NCBI GenBank assembly: GCA_023614405.1
Contig: CM042684.1
Coordinates: forward strand, 465,257,650-465,321,649
Length of the DNA: 64,000 nucleotides
Source: Avena insularis
Taxonomy: Eukaryota > Streptophyta > Magnoliopsida > Poales > Poaceae
Direction of reading: 5' to 3'
Numbering within the stretch: position 1 is the stretch's first letter; each line of letters begins with the position of its first letter. The notes under the pieces are model-generated. The model searched no databases. It saw only the letters and a program-made list of their open reading frames with translations, and was not told the origin of the DNA. Of this stretch, positions 50,087 through 61,572 are shown one piece after another. The translations under genes were made by a program, and so were the position numbers.

Positions 50087-52314
50087 ATGAAGCGTACGCG
50101 TGGAGACGAGCCGGAGGTGAAGCCAGTTAAAGGCGCAGCAGCAAATGGCTCGGTCGTCGCCAAGCAGGCGGAGGCGTCTTCTCCGGGCATGAACGCCGCT
50201 TGTCGTCGTGTCGTCGAGGGTGCGAGCTCATCCGTCCATCCAGTAGCCGTCACCGCCGAGCAGCAGGTGGCCGACAATGTCGTGGTGCCAGCGGCAGATC
50301 TGGATGGGGGGCAGGCGGAGGTAATCCGGTGCTCTACATGAACGACCCCATCGCCGTACAATAAATCTTCGACGCAATCGCGGAGAATGACGAGTTCGAG
50401 GAGGAGGTCCCTGATGAGGAGTCCGAGGTACTACATTGCTAGCTTCTCTAGTTGTAGCTGCAGATTTCACTGTTCATACATAGGATTTGCTCAATCGTGT
50501 ACAGATTCTTTTGCTCTTGAAGTAGGGTAGTATATATATATATGGTTTGATCGGTCGATTGATGCATCTGCCATCTAGTCACAAAACCCCAATCTGTCTA
50601 GTCACAAAACCCCAATCTGCTCATCTGCCATCTAGTTGAGTTTGCTAGTTGAGTATTGATTTCGATACACAACATGCCTATAACATTACATTTATATTCC
50701 TTACTAAGCCCAATGATTCAATTTTGCCCCGAAATAGTGCAAGGGCATCTGATGGTGTCGTTTTCTTAGGGATGGTTAGTGAACCTAAGGCAGCAATGCA
50801 CATAAACAATATAGGTTGTGTTGTTGGTATTTTGGTTCTCCGACTCCATCACTGAAAAAAATGAGGCCCTAATTTTTTTCTCATACGGAACCTATATATA
50901 TAATCTTTGTATTGTTTCTGATCTATGAATGCGTTGTATGATGCATATGTATATCCCTGAATATTGTTTTGTACGATTACATTTCAATTTCTTATTGTGG
51001 CCAATGATTCAAATTTGCCCCAAAGAGAGGCAGACACATTGGTGTCAGATTTTTTCAGGGATGAGTTAGCAAACCTGGGGCCATGTACAAGATCAATATA
51101 AGTCGCAATTGTTACTTGGTTCGCCACGCCATCCTCAGAGAAACTTATGTGGCCGCAATCTTTATTCTACATTCATAGAACTATGATATTTGAATTATCT
51201 ATTCCATGCATTCATAGTGTATAAGAATTACATTTTAGTTTGTCACCGAGGCCGATGATTGAAATTTTCCCCAAAAGAGTTCAAGGGGAGACACGTATGG
51301 TAGTGTCGTGTTTTAGGGATGGGTTGGTGAACCTGAGGCAGCAATGCACACAAACAATATAGGTTGTGCTGTTGGTACTTTGGTTCTCCAACTCCATCTC
51401 TAAAAAAATTATGAGGCCCTTGATTTATTCTCATATGGAACTACATATATGATCCTTGAATTGTTTTTGATCTTTTAATGATTGGTATGATGCATATGTA
51501 TATGAATGGTTTTGATCATAAGTATTTTTAACATGTACTTGAAGATTAATTGTTTGGTTTTTTATTTATAATTACAATATTTAAGCTTGTTTTTTGTACC
51601 TGACTATGTATATCCCTGAATATTGTTTTGTACGATTACATTTCAATTTCTTATTGTGGCCAATGATTCAAATTTTCCCCAAAAGAGAGGCAGACACATT
51701 GGTGCCAGATTGTTTCAGGGATGAGTTAGTGAACCTGGGGAGATGTACAAGAACAATATAGGTTGTGCAATTGTTACTTGGTTCACTCACGCCGTCCCTG
51801 AAGAAACTTATGAGGCCGCAATCTTTATTATACATACACTCCGATGCAATTATTTGTCATTGTGTTGAGATGAAATGATATATGAACCGATCAAACTATT
51901 GTTGAGATGCTTTCTCTTTGATATCCACGTATATATTGTCTTACATGTAAATGTTGTTAATTCTTGAGTTGTAATACAATTCAATCATTTGTATGAGTTA
52001 TAAGTTATGTTCTTGAAAATCAACAAGAGGATGATGATGAAGTGGACGATAGCAAGGAATCCAGGGACAACAAGAGCCACTATGTGCTGAGGCGGTTACG
52101 GTGTGGGCTAATCCGTTTCTACTGTAGGGGGAGACTGTTTTGCCCATTCTATGGCAGAGCAATCAACATGGACCTCTACAGCATGATCCAGCACACGGTG
52201 GGCGTTGCCAGAGGCGGAGGCAGAAGCCATAGGCCGATTACCTTAGTGCAACGCGCAGCCTTCGGCAAATTCCTCCAGGATTATGTTAGGACTGGCATGT
52301 ATCCCATTGACTAG
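50087..52314 (+). pseudogene. Two-exon host pseudogene with a zinc finger-XS-like last exon
   Basis: Exon 1 runs from ATG 50087 to 50427 and exon 2 from 52030 to the TAG at 52312-52314. The 50428 donor (GAG|GTACTA) and 52029 acceptor (AAGAG|GAT) join in phase 0, uniting two acidic stretches. Exon 1 is broken: a frameshift in the G6 run at 50305-50310 and an in-frame TAA after CAA at about 50362. Exon 2 (94 codons) resembles the zf-XS domain of SGS3-type RNA-silencing proteins: a basic YVLRRL start, a CPF motif, QHTVGVARG and a C-terminal AAFGKFLQDYV helix. The usual second zinc Cys is Tyr (CPFY). The domain match is from memory. Silencing function is not implied. Confidence 0.6.
50650..51860. 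repeat. Four diverged tandem units inside the intron
   Basis: A block with an AATGATTcAAaTTTgCCCC-like anchor recurs at 50711, 51002, 51253 and 51661. Units 1 and 3 are most alike (they share GCAGCAATGCACA and a following AACAATATAGGTTGTG), and units 2 and 4 are most alike (they share GAGAGGCAGACACATTGGTG). A two-unit block was therefore probably duplicated. Confidence 0.7.
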
Positions 52315-52373
52315 GCTGTCCCTGCCTCCTGCTAATGCCCCTTCCCTGCTAGGCGTCTCTGTGTCCCGGCCTC

Positions 52374-54014
52374 TGTTGGGTCCGCAGCATAGAAAACAAA
52401 AAATTTCCTACGATGAGAACTATACGCCAAGATCTATCTACTAGATACAGAGCAACGGGTGGACATACATCCATGGAGGACTTACCCTCGAAGACAACGA
52501 GTTTTGTTAACGAGTAGGAACTCGTGGTTGATGTAGTCGTACGCTTGCCGATCTCAAGATCGTGTGGAAGTCCGAGCACCGCAACTTAGCAGCGCATCCG
52601 CACTCGCACACACGTTCAAGCCATCGGACAACCTCCACCTCCTCGCTCCAGCGATCCAGCGGAAGCAGCAACTCCTTCTAGACGAAATGCCACCGGGAAC
52701 ATGTATCTCGCTAATCCGAGACCATGGGGGAATAATTCTAGAGGGGGAGAGAGATCCTTCACAAGGAGGTGTGAGGATGAAGGAGGGAATGGGTGGCCTT
52801 TTATAGGAGGAGGGGGGTGCCCCCTCTCTCCATGGCTGGCGCATGGGGGGTGACCCCTCACCTCCCCCATTCATGTGGTGGTAACCCCTCCACATTAAAA
52901 TGCCTCTTCACATTCCCTTTTAAAGTCTCCACTTTAAATGCATTAAATTTCTCCAAATTTAATGCTCTCTCATTTAATAAAAATCTTTTTATTAAACTTA
53001 TTCAGAATTTTGTTAATTACTTTAATTAACAAACATTCACATATAGCCCCTTGCAATATTTCAATATCACATGCGTAACCACCTTCGCAATTTCACCAAA
53101 CAATTTCCGTTTCTATTGAAACAATTCCTGCACTTTGCAATTCTTTCGTCTAAACATATGTGCTCCAAAATGGTGTCAGTAACTCTTAAGTGTGCCACCC
53201 CACGGTTCATGAATAATGCGTACATGATCGAGACCCTTCTCCGATCAATAATCAGCAGCGGACCGGAGATCCATACGACTCCTACACATTCAACGATGAC
53301 TCGTGATCGTGAGAACCTTTAACGCTTGTAACTAAATCCCTTTGTCTCTCGATATATTACATGTCCGAGATTCGATCATCGGTATCTCCATACCTAGTTT
53401 GATCTAATTACGACATGCACTCTTTCTCGTTCCTGATATAACATTCTAGTGATCACATCACTTGCTTGCAAGCTATCCTAATGTGATATCACCGAGAGGG
53501 CCCAGAGTATATCTATCCGTCATCTGGATTGACAAATTCCACTCTTGATCCATGAGCCTCAACATAACACCTTCGTAGTACTGAACCCATCTTTATAGTC
53601 ACCCTGTTACGGTGTGACGTTTGATGTTATCAAGATACTCTTCTGGTGTTAGCAATTAACATGATCTCATGGTCTAAGGATAAAGATTACTTCGTATGAT
53701 GTTATAGCAATATAAACATAATGACTTGATCGTAATGCTATACTTCGGATGAATGTTCATCACATCATTTCACAAATGTTGTGACCTTGTTATTAACAAC
53801 ATCCAATGTCCATGATCAGGAAACCTTGATCATCTTGTTAATCAACAAGCTAGTCTATAAGAGAGGCATAACTAGGAACCCTTTTTGTTTATTAAACACA
53901 CATGTATTGATGTTTCTTATCAATAGAATTATAGCATGCAAAATAAAGATCTATCATATACAAGGAATACATAATAACAACTTTATTGTTGCCTCTTAGG
54001 GCATATTTCCTTCA
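52374..54014 (-). repeat. 3' LTR (element orientation) of Copia element
   Basis: Left LTR in the window, bounded by target duplication on its left and the polypurine tract on its right. Compared with the right LTR it is longer in C/G runs at 52730-53050 and shorter by single bases at many sites in 53070-53320. Confidence 0.92.
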
Positions 54015-54025
54015 GTCTCCCACTT
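54015..54025 (-). other. Polypurine tract of Copia element
   Basis: The minus strand reads AAGTGGGAGAC immediately before the 3' LTR, the form known from BARE-like elements. Confidence 0.75.
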
Positions 54026-54047
54026 GCACTAGAGACAATAATCTAGT

Positions 54048-57000
54048 TTATATAGTGATAAATCTAACACCCATGGAGTTCTGGTGTTGATCATGTTTTG
54101 CCCTAGGGAGTACTTTAGTCAACGGATCTGCTACATTCAGGTCCGTGTGCACTTTACAAATCTTTATATCTCCATCCTTGACATGCTCGCGAATGGAGTG
54201 AAACCGGCGCTTAATATGCTTGGAATTCTTGTGAGACCTTGGTTCCTTGGCGTTGGCTATGGCTCCATTATTGTCACAATAGATCACCATTGGATCCAAC
54301 GCACTAGGAACCACACCTAGTTCCGTTATGAACTCCTTCATCCAAAAGCTTCTTCCTTGCTCAAGCGACAACATATTTCGCCTCCGTCGTTGATCCAGCC
54401 ACCACAGGTTGTTTGGAGCTCCTCCAACTAACTGCTACTCCGTTCAAGAGAAATACGTATCCGGATTGAGACTTAGAGTCATCCGGATCAATGTCAAAGC
54501 TAGCATCGACATAACACTTAGCGACTAGCTCTTCTTCACCTCCGTATACAAGAAACATATCCTTAGTTCTTCTCAAGTACTTAAGGATATTCTTGACCAC
54601 TATCCAAAGGTTCAACCTGGATCAGATTGGTACCTACTAGTCAAACTAATAGCATGTGCCACATCCGGTCTTGTACATAGCATGGCATACATTATAGAGC
54701 CTATGGCTGAGGCATAGGGGATCTTATCCATTATCTCTCTTTCTTCCACCGTAGCCGGACTTTGAGTCTTACTCAATGTCTTGCCTTGCAACATAGGTAA
54801 GTACCCCTTCTTACTTCCGTCCATATTAAACTTCTTTAATATCTTATCAAGGTATGTACTCTGCGATAGCCCAATTAGGCGTCTTCATCTATCTCTATAG
54901 ATTTTAATGCCTAATATATATGAAGCTTCACCAAGGTCCTTCATCGAAAATTTGCTATTTAGATAACTTTTAACACTGTTTAAAAGATCTATATCATTTC
55001 CAATCAATAATATGTCATCCACATATAATATCAGAAATGCCACATTACTCCCACTCACTTTCTTGTAAATACAATCCTCTCCATAAGTTTGGACAAATCC
55101 AAACTCTTTGATCACCTCATCAAAGCGGAGATTCCAACTCCGGGATGCTTGCTTCAGTCCATAGATGGATCGCTAAAGTTTGCACACCTTATCAGCATCC
55201 TTAGGATCGACAAAACCCTTAGGTTGTATAATATACAACTCTTCTTCAATATTACCATTGAGGAATGCAGTTTTGACATCCATCTGCCATATTTCATAAT
55301 CGAAATATGCAGCAATTGCTAACATAATCCTAACCGACTTAAGCATTGCTCCGGGAGAGAATGTGTCATCGTAGTCAACTCCTTGAATTTGTCGAAACCC
55401 CTTTGCGACAAGTCGAGCCTTATAGATGGTTACATTACCATCAGCATCAGTTTTTCTTTTTGAAAATCCATTTATTCTCAACGGCCTTTCGATCGTGAGG
55501 TAAGTCCACCAAGGTCCAAACCTGGTTTTCGTACATGGATTCCATCTCGGATTTCATGGCTTCTAGCCATTTGTTGGAATTCGGGCTCATCATCGCTTCT
55601 TCATACGTCGCAGGGTCATCCATTTCATCAACCATGAAATTCACAACAAGATTGTCGTACAGTTCAGGAGCTGCACGTGTCCTGCTTGACCTGTGAGGTT
55701 CGGTAGTGTCCTCTTTCGGAGTTTCATGATCATTATCATTAGCTCTCTCTTCATCAGGTGAAGTCAACTCCGAAACAACTTCCGGTGCTGCGCCACTCGC
55801 CATTCCATGAAGAGAAGGTTCAATAACCTCTTCGAGTTCTACCTTCCGACTACTCACACCTTTCGCGAGAAACTCCTTCTCAAGAAAGGATCCATTCTTG
55901 GCAACAAAAACCTTGCCCTCGGATCTGTGATATAAGGTATACCCAATTGTTTCCTTAGGGTATCCTATGAAGACGCATTTTTCCGCTTTGGGTTCGAGTT
56001 TATCTGGTTGAAGTTTCTTCACATAAACATCGCATCCCCAAACCTTAAGAAATGACAGCTTAGGTTTGTTTCCAAACCATAATTCATACGGTGTCTTTTC
56101 AACGGATTTAGATGGTGCCCTATTTAAAGTGAATGCAGCTGTTTCCAGTGCATAACCCCAAAATGACAGAGGTAAGTCAGTTAGAGACATCATAGATCGA
56201 ACCATATCCAATAAAGTACGATTACGACGTTCCGACACACCATTATGTTGTGGTGTTCCAGCAGGCGTGAGTTGTGAAACTATTCCACAGTCTTTCATAT
56301 GTGTGCTAAACTCGTAACTAAGATACTCTCCTCCACGGTCAGACCGCAGAAATTTGATCTTTCTGTTACGATGATTTTCCACTTCATTCTGAAATTCTTT
56401 GAACCTTTCAAAGGTTTCAGACTTATGTTTCATCAAATAGATATACCCGTATCTACTCAAATCATCCGTGGAAGTAACAAAATAATGATATCCACCTCGC
56501 GCCGACACACTCATTGGTCCACACACATTAGTATGTATGATTTCCAATAAATCTGTCGCCCATTCCATTGAACCGAAAAATGGCGTTCTAGTCATCTTGC
56601 CCATAAGGCATGGCTCACATGTATCAAATGATTCAAAATCAAGTGTTCCAAAAGTCCATCAGAATGGAGTTTCTTCATGCGTTTAACGCCAATATGACCT
56701 AGACGGCAGTGCCACATATATGTAGATATATCATTATCAAGTTTAATCCTTTTAGCATCAACATTATGAATATGCGTAATACTACTATCGAGATCCAACA
56801 GAAATAAACCATTCAACATAGGTGCATGACCATAAAAGATATTATTCATATAAATCGAACAACCATTGTTTTCAAACTTAAACGAATAACCACTTTGCAT
56901 CAAACACGATCCGGATACAATGTTCATGCTCAGTGCAGGCACCAAATAACAATCATTCAGGTTTATAACTAATCCCGACGGCATATGGAGAGGCAGCGTT

Positions 57001-57290
57001 CCGACGATGATCACATCAACTCTTGATCCATTGCCGACCCGCATCATGACCTCATCCCTTGCTAGTTGTCACTTGTTCCGCAGCCCCTGAACCGAGTTAC
57101 ATATATTAGCAACCGATCCCGTATCAAATACCCAGGTGCTACTGCGAGTACTAGTCAAGTACACATCAATAACATGTATATCACATATACCTTTGTTTGC
57201 CTTGCCGGCCTTCTTGTCCTCCAAATACTTGGGGCAGTTGCGCTTCCAATGGCCAGTCCCCTTGCAATAGTAGCACTGTGTCGACTTTAG
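54048..57290 (-). pseudogene. Copia pol (zinc knuckle, PR, IN, RT, RNase H), multiply broken
   Basis: Read right to left. CX2CX4HX4C knuckle at 57234-57275. Protease FDTGS at about 57115-57130. GAG-pre-integrase WHCRLGH region near 56690-56720. Integrase in the long frame 55447-56604, with GPMSV, SDRGGEY and the GVSERRNRT helix. RT pieces with catalytic YVDD at 55014-55025. RNase H with the TTEAKY and HTDLNVADPLTK motifs in 54048-54615. The family normally has one unbroken frame. Here there is a TGA in place of Arg after the protease (near 57070), frameshifts near 56640 and 55460, and further stops near 55180, 54885 and 54620. It would have processed and integrated the element. Confidence 0.93.
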
Positions 57291-57307
57291 GCCAGCTCGG
57301 GTTCTTT

Positions 57308-58012
57308 TCAGCGCGCAAATGATTTGCCGCCCTTCTTTCCCTTCTGCTTGCCTTTCTTGTCCTTCTTGAAACCGGTGGTCTTATTGATCATCAACACTTG
57401 ATGTTCTTTCCTAATCTCCACTTCTCCAGTCTTAAGCATTGACAGAAGCTCGAGAAGAGACTTCTTCATGCCCTGCATATTATAGTTCATCACGAAGATC
57501 TTGTAGCTAGTTGGCAGAGATTGGAGAACACGATGTATGCCTAAGTCAATGGGAATCGTTATTCCCAAGGACACAAGCTTATCAGCGTACCCAGACATTT
57601 TGAGTACGTGCTCACTAACGGAGCTGTTCTCTTCCATCATGCAGCTAAAGAACTTTTCAGAAGCATTATAACTCTCTACGGCAGCATGGGTATCGAAAAT
57701 CATTTTCAATTCTCCCATGGTATCAAAGGCATTGCCATTTTCGAAACGTTTTCGAAGTTCTGGCTCTAGCCCATACAGTATGCCGCAATGAACTAAGTTG
57801 TGGTCCTCCTGACGAGTTATATAGACGTTCTTTTCCTCGTCAGGGGCATCGGGAGCTGGTGAGAGGCCTAGCGGCGCCTCTAGCACATATTTCTTTTGTG
57901 CAGCAGTGAGGAGAATCCTCAAATTCATAGCCCAGTTGGTGAAGTTGCTACCATTCGCAGCAAGCTTCTCTTTCTCCATGAACACATTGAAATTAAAAGC
58001 AGGTGGTGCCAT
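57308..58012 (-). pseudogene. Copia gag (UBN2/retrotran_gag type), truncated by frameshift
   Basis: An open 234-codon frame begins at ATG 58012 with MAPPAFNF, then ANGSNFTNWAMNLRILL, the usual Copia gag N-terminus. The helical core continues to about residue 200. A lysine/glycine-rich tail ends at TGA 57308-57310, and the zinc knuckle continues in another frame just downstream, so a frameshift near 57310-57330 separates gag from pol. It forms the virus-like particle that packages element RNA. Confidence 0.9.
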
Positions 58013-59052
58013 CTACAACAGAATTTGTAAAATATATTTAGACTAAGTTTATGATAGATTGAGTTCAACTAATCCAAATTACTAATGAACTCCCACTCAA
58101 AAACGACATCCCTCGTGTCCTTTTGGTGATTACATGAACCAAATCCACTACACCAAGTCCGATCATCACGTGAGTCGGTGTAGCTTCAAAGGCAAGCATC
58201 TATATGGGCATCATATCAACTATATGACTCATGCTTAACCTTTCGGTCTGTGTTACGAGGCCATGTCTGTACATGCTAGGCTCGTCAAGTAAGAACCTTA
58301 GTATTTGCGTGTGTAAAATTGTCTTACACCCGTTGTATGAAAGCGTAGAGTCGAGAACACCCGATCATCACGTGATGCCTCAAAACACGATCCACAAAAT
58401 GGTGCATACTTAAGGAAGAACACATTTTATCTTGATATCTAAATGAGGGATCATCTTATAATGCTACCAAAAGTGCCAAACTAGCAATATAAGATGCTAA
58501 TGTGTGAAGTGAGGTGATATGGTCCATGCATTTGATCTCTATCATTTGCATCGTGGTATGATCTCTCTCATTCCTTTGTGTGTAAGGCCAAGGTCTATGG
58601 AACTTACACGTTAAGTGAGTTGTAAGAGTATCTATCATACATCTACTTACAACAATACCATATCAATACACTAGCCCAAAGAACGATATAAACTAGACGC
58701 CTCTAATTTATCAATTGCAAGTTTTACGTGGCTTAGGGCTTTCGGAGATAGAACCGGTCTTACCTACGAACATGAACCAAAAAGAGGATAACCAAGTTAT
58801 TAGCAACTCGTTGTAAATCAAATATTGACTATAGTAGGAGAGACAGACACCCGCTAGCCACTTATGCAAAACTAGTTGCATGTCAGTCGTGGAACCGGTC
58901 TCATGTACGATGACATGTAAGGTTGGTCCGGGCCGCTTCATCCCACTATGCCACCAATATCCAAAGTACATAGAATATGCAATAACATGATCATCATCGC
59001 CCACATATAAACATATGTGTACTACCCGTGCAAAGCACCTACGCATAGATCA
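58013..59052 (-). other. Untranslated leader of Copia element
   Basis: About 1.0 kb between primer site and gag ATG. No ORF longer than about 110 codons and no recognisable protein. A long leader is usual for BARE-like elements. Confidence 0.7.
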
Positions 59053-59064
59053 GGCTCGATACCA
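59053..59064 (-). other. Primer binding site of Copia element (iMet type)
   Basis: The minus strand reads TGGTATCGAGCC directly after the 5' LTR. The expected site is TGGTATCAGAGCC, so one A is missing, as in the Gypsy element. Confidence 0.75.
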
Positions 59065-60694
59065 TCAAGGTCTTCAGCATATAAAACAAAAAATTTCCTA
59101 TGATTATAACTATATGCCAAGATCTATCTACTAGATACAGAGCAACGGGTGGACATACATCCATGGAGAACTTACCCTCGAAGACAACGAGTTTTGTTAA
59201 CGAGTAGAAACTCGTGGTTGATGTAGTCGTACGCTTGCCAATCTCAAGATCGTGTGGAAGTCCGAGCGCCGCAACTTAGCAGCGCATCCACACTCGTACA
59301 CACGTTCAAGCCACCGGACAACCTCCACCTCCTCGCTCCAGCAATCCAGCGGAAGCAGCAACTCCTTCCGCATTTAAATTCCACTGGAACATGTATCTCG
59401 CTAATCCGAGACAATGGGGAATAATTCTGAGGGGAGAGAGATCCTTCACAAGGAGGTGTGAGGATGAAGGAGGAATGGGTGGCCTTTTATAGGAGGGGTG
59501 CCTCTCTCCATGGTCGGCGCATGGGGGTGACCTCACCTCCCCATTCATGTGGTGGTAACCTCCACATTAAAATGCCTCTTCACATTCCCTTTTAAAGTCT
59601 CCTTTAAATGCATTAAATTTCTCCAAATTTAATGCTCTCTCATTTAATAAAACTCTTTTATTAAATTTATTCAGAATTTTTAATTACTTTAATTAACAAA
59701 CATTCACATATAGCCCTTGCAATATTTCAATATCACATGCAGAACCACCTTCTGCAATTTCACCCGAAACAATTTCTGGTTTCTATTGAAACAATTCCTG
59801 CGCTTTGCAATTCTTTCGTCTGAAACATATGTGCTCCAAAATGGTGTCCGGTAACTCTTAAGTGTGCCACCCTACAGTTCGCGAATAATGCAGACATAAT
59901 CGAGACCCTTCTTCGATCAATAATCAGCAGCGGGACCTGGAGATCCGTACTGACTCCTACACATTCAACGATGACTCATGTGATCGTGAGAACCTTTAAC
60001 GCTTGTAACTAAATCCCTTTGTCTCTCGATATATTACATGTCCGAGATTCGATCATCGGTATCTCCATACCTAGTTTGATCTCGCATCGACATGCACTCT
60101 TTTCTCGTTCCCGTGATATAACATTCTAGTGATCACATCACTTGCTTGCAAGCTATCCTAATGTGATATCACCGAGAGGGCCCAGAGTATATCTATCCGT
60201 CATATGGATTGACAAATTCCACTCTTGATCCATGAGCCTCAACATAACACCTTCATAGTACTGAACCCATCTTTATAGTCACCCTGTTACGGTGTGACGT
60301 TTGATGTTATCAAGATACTCTTCTGGTGTTAGCAATTAACATGATCTCATGGTCTAAGGATAAAGATTACTTCGTATGATGTTATAGCAATATAAACATA
60401 ATGACTTGATCGTAATGCTATACTTCAGATGAATGTTCATCATATCATTTCACAAATGTTGTGACCTTGTAATTAACAACATCCAATGTCCATGATCAGG
60501 AAACCTTGATCATCTTGTTAATCAACAAGCTAGTCTATAAGAGAGGCATAACTAGGAACCCTTTTTGTTTATTAAACACACATGTATTAATGTTTCCTAT
60601 CAATACAATTATAGCTTGCAAAATAAACATCTATCATATACAAGGAATACATAATAACAACTTTATTATTGCCTCTCAGGGCATATTTCCTTTA
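59065..60694 (-). repeat. 5' LTR (element orientation) of Copia element
   Basis: Aligns with 52374-54014 throughout. The outer end reads TAAAGGAAATATGCCC on the minus strand, with TG mutated to TA. Confidence 0.92.
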
Positions 60695-60966
60695 GCCTCC
60701 TGCTGTCGCCCCTGCTTTTATTTTGTTTTAGTTAATTATTACCTGTGTGTGGCATGTAAGACAATATATCTGTGGTGTCTCTGGTGAACCTTCTATATTA
60801 ATCTACTCCTTTATATGGAGTGCCTTAAAATTTCTAGTGTTCAATTATTTTACTGATCATGCTCATGCACACTACAAAATATTTCTAGTGCTCGATTATA
60901 TTATAATTGTCAAGGAACACATCAACAAGTTAAATTGGTCGAAATTTTGTATTGAAGTAACTAAAT
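60695..60966. other. Continuation of the zinc-finger locus 3' flank
   Basis: AT-rich sequence that joined 52373 before the Copia insertion. No gene seen. Confidence 0.6.
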
Positions 60967-61054
60967 GATCTCACATCGGTGGTGGACGTTGGCAGAAGCC
61001 GAAGGCATCAGCCAAAGACCTTGGAGCGGCACGCAGTCTTCAGCAAATTCCTTA
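60967..61054 (+). pseudogene. Second, partial copy of the zf-XS-like exon
   Basis: The stretch beginning ACATCGGTGGTGGACGTTGG and ending CTTCAGCAAATTCCTT aligns with 52195-52275 of the first copy after one internal deletion. It encodes the GRSRRHQ...AVFSKFL equivalent of GRSHRPI...AAFGKFL. Only the C-terminal half of the domain remains. Confidence 0.6.
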
Positions 61055-61572
61055 CAGGTTCAACAACAGGTTGCCGCCACCTAGCTCCGAATTCGCTTAC
61101 AGGTCCAACATGGCAGAACTTGAGCTACCACAAAGACCTCGACAGAGGTGGCAGAATTTGTGCGGGTGCAACCACGGCGACGGCGAGCTCGAATTCGAGA
61201 GGAGGAAAACAGAACCGAGCATGGTCGATATGGTGATAGATCTCACCGGGAACCAATTCTCGTCCCTGCACCGTGCCATGGGTGCGTCCATGGTGAGGGC
61301 GAGCTCCGACTCGAGATGGGGAGGAGAGCAGGGCCGAGCAGGTTCATCATGTCCCAGGTATGCGCCATGGCCGCGACCACAAATTGCCACTCCGGGGAAG
61401 AAGAAGACGCGTAATGAATGCAGGCCCCAACTCTGCAAGCCTACAGGGAGGAGAGCTAGGCCGAGCAGGTTCGTCCACGTCCCAGCTCCACGCCATGGCT
61501 GGGACGCCCCACAGATTGCCACTTCGGGGAAGAAGAAGACGCGTAATGGATGCAGGTGCCAACACTGCAAGC
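61055..61572 (+). other. GC-rich open stretch with tandem duplication, coding status unknown
   Basis: A plus-strand frame spans 61071-61580. It holds a 127-bp tandem duplication and ends in a basic Cys-containing motif (KKTRNxCRxQxCKP) present in each unit. I do not recognise a family. The region overlaps the end of the minus-strand pseudogene and may be noncoding. Confidence 0.35.
61312..61572. repeat. Tandem duplication of about 127 bp
   Basis: CCGAGCAGGTTC at 61334 recurs at 61461, and AAGAAGAAGACGCGTAATG-type sequence recurs at the same offset. A weaker third relative may start near 61180. Confidence 0.8.

Larger units (their letters stand above)
52374..60694 (-). mobile_element. Complete LTR retrotransposon, Ty1/Copia (BARE/Angela-like)
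   Basis: LTRs at 52374-54014 (1641 bp) and 59065-60694 (1630 bp) bound an 8.3-kb element with a perfect 5-bp target duplication GCCTC (52369-52373 and 60695-60699). The minus orientation is set by the primer site beside the right LTR and a polypurine tract beside the left LTR. Internal order, read leftward, is gag, zinc knuckle, protease, integrase, RT and RNase H. Integrase before RT is diagnostic of Copia. The LTR end reading GGAAATATGCCC on the minus strand recalls BARE-1/Angela relatives of Triticeae. Several frameshifts and stops make it inactive. It sits about 60 bp after the stop codon of the zinc-finger pseudogene. Confidence 0.95.

Noticed and set aside
50530..50545. TA microsatellite as a regulatory site
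   Set aside because: Only a few TA units; no further signal.
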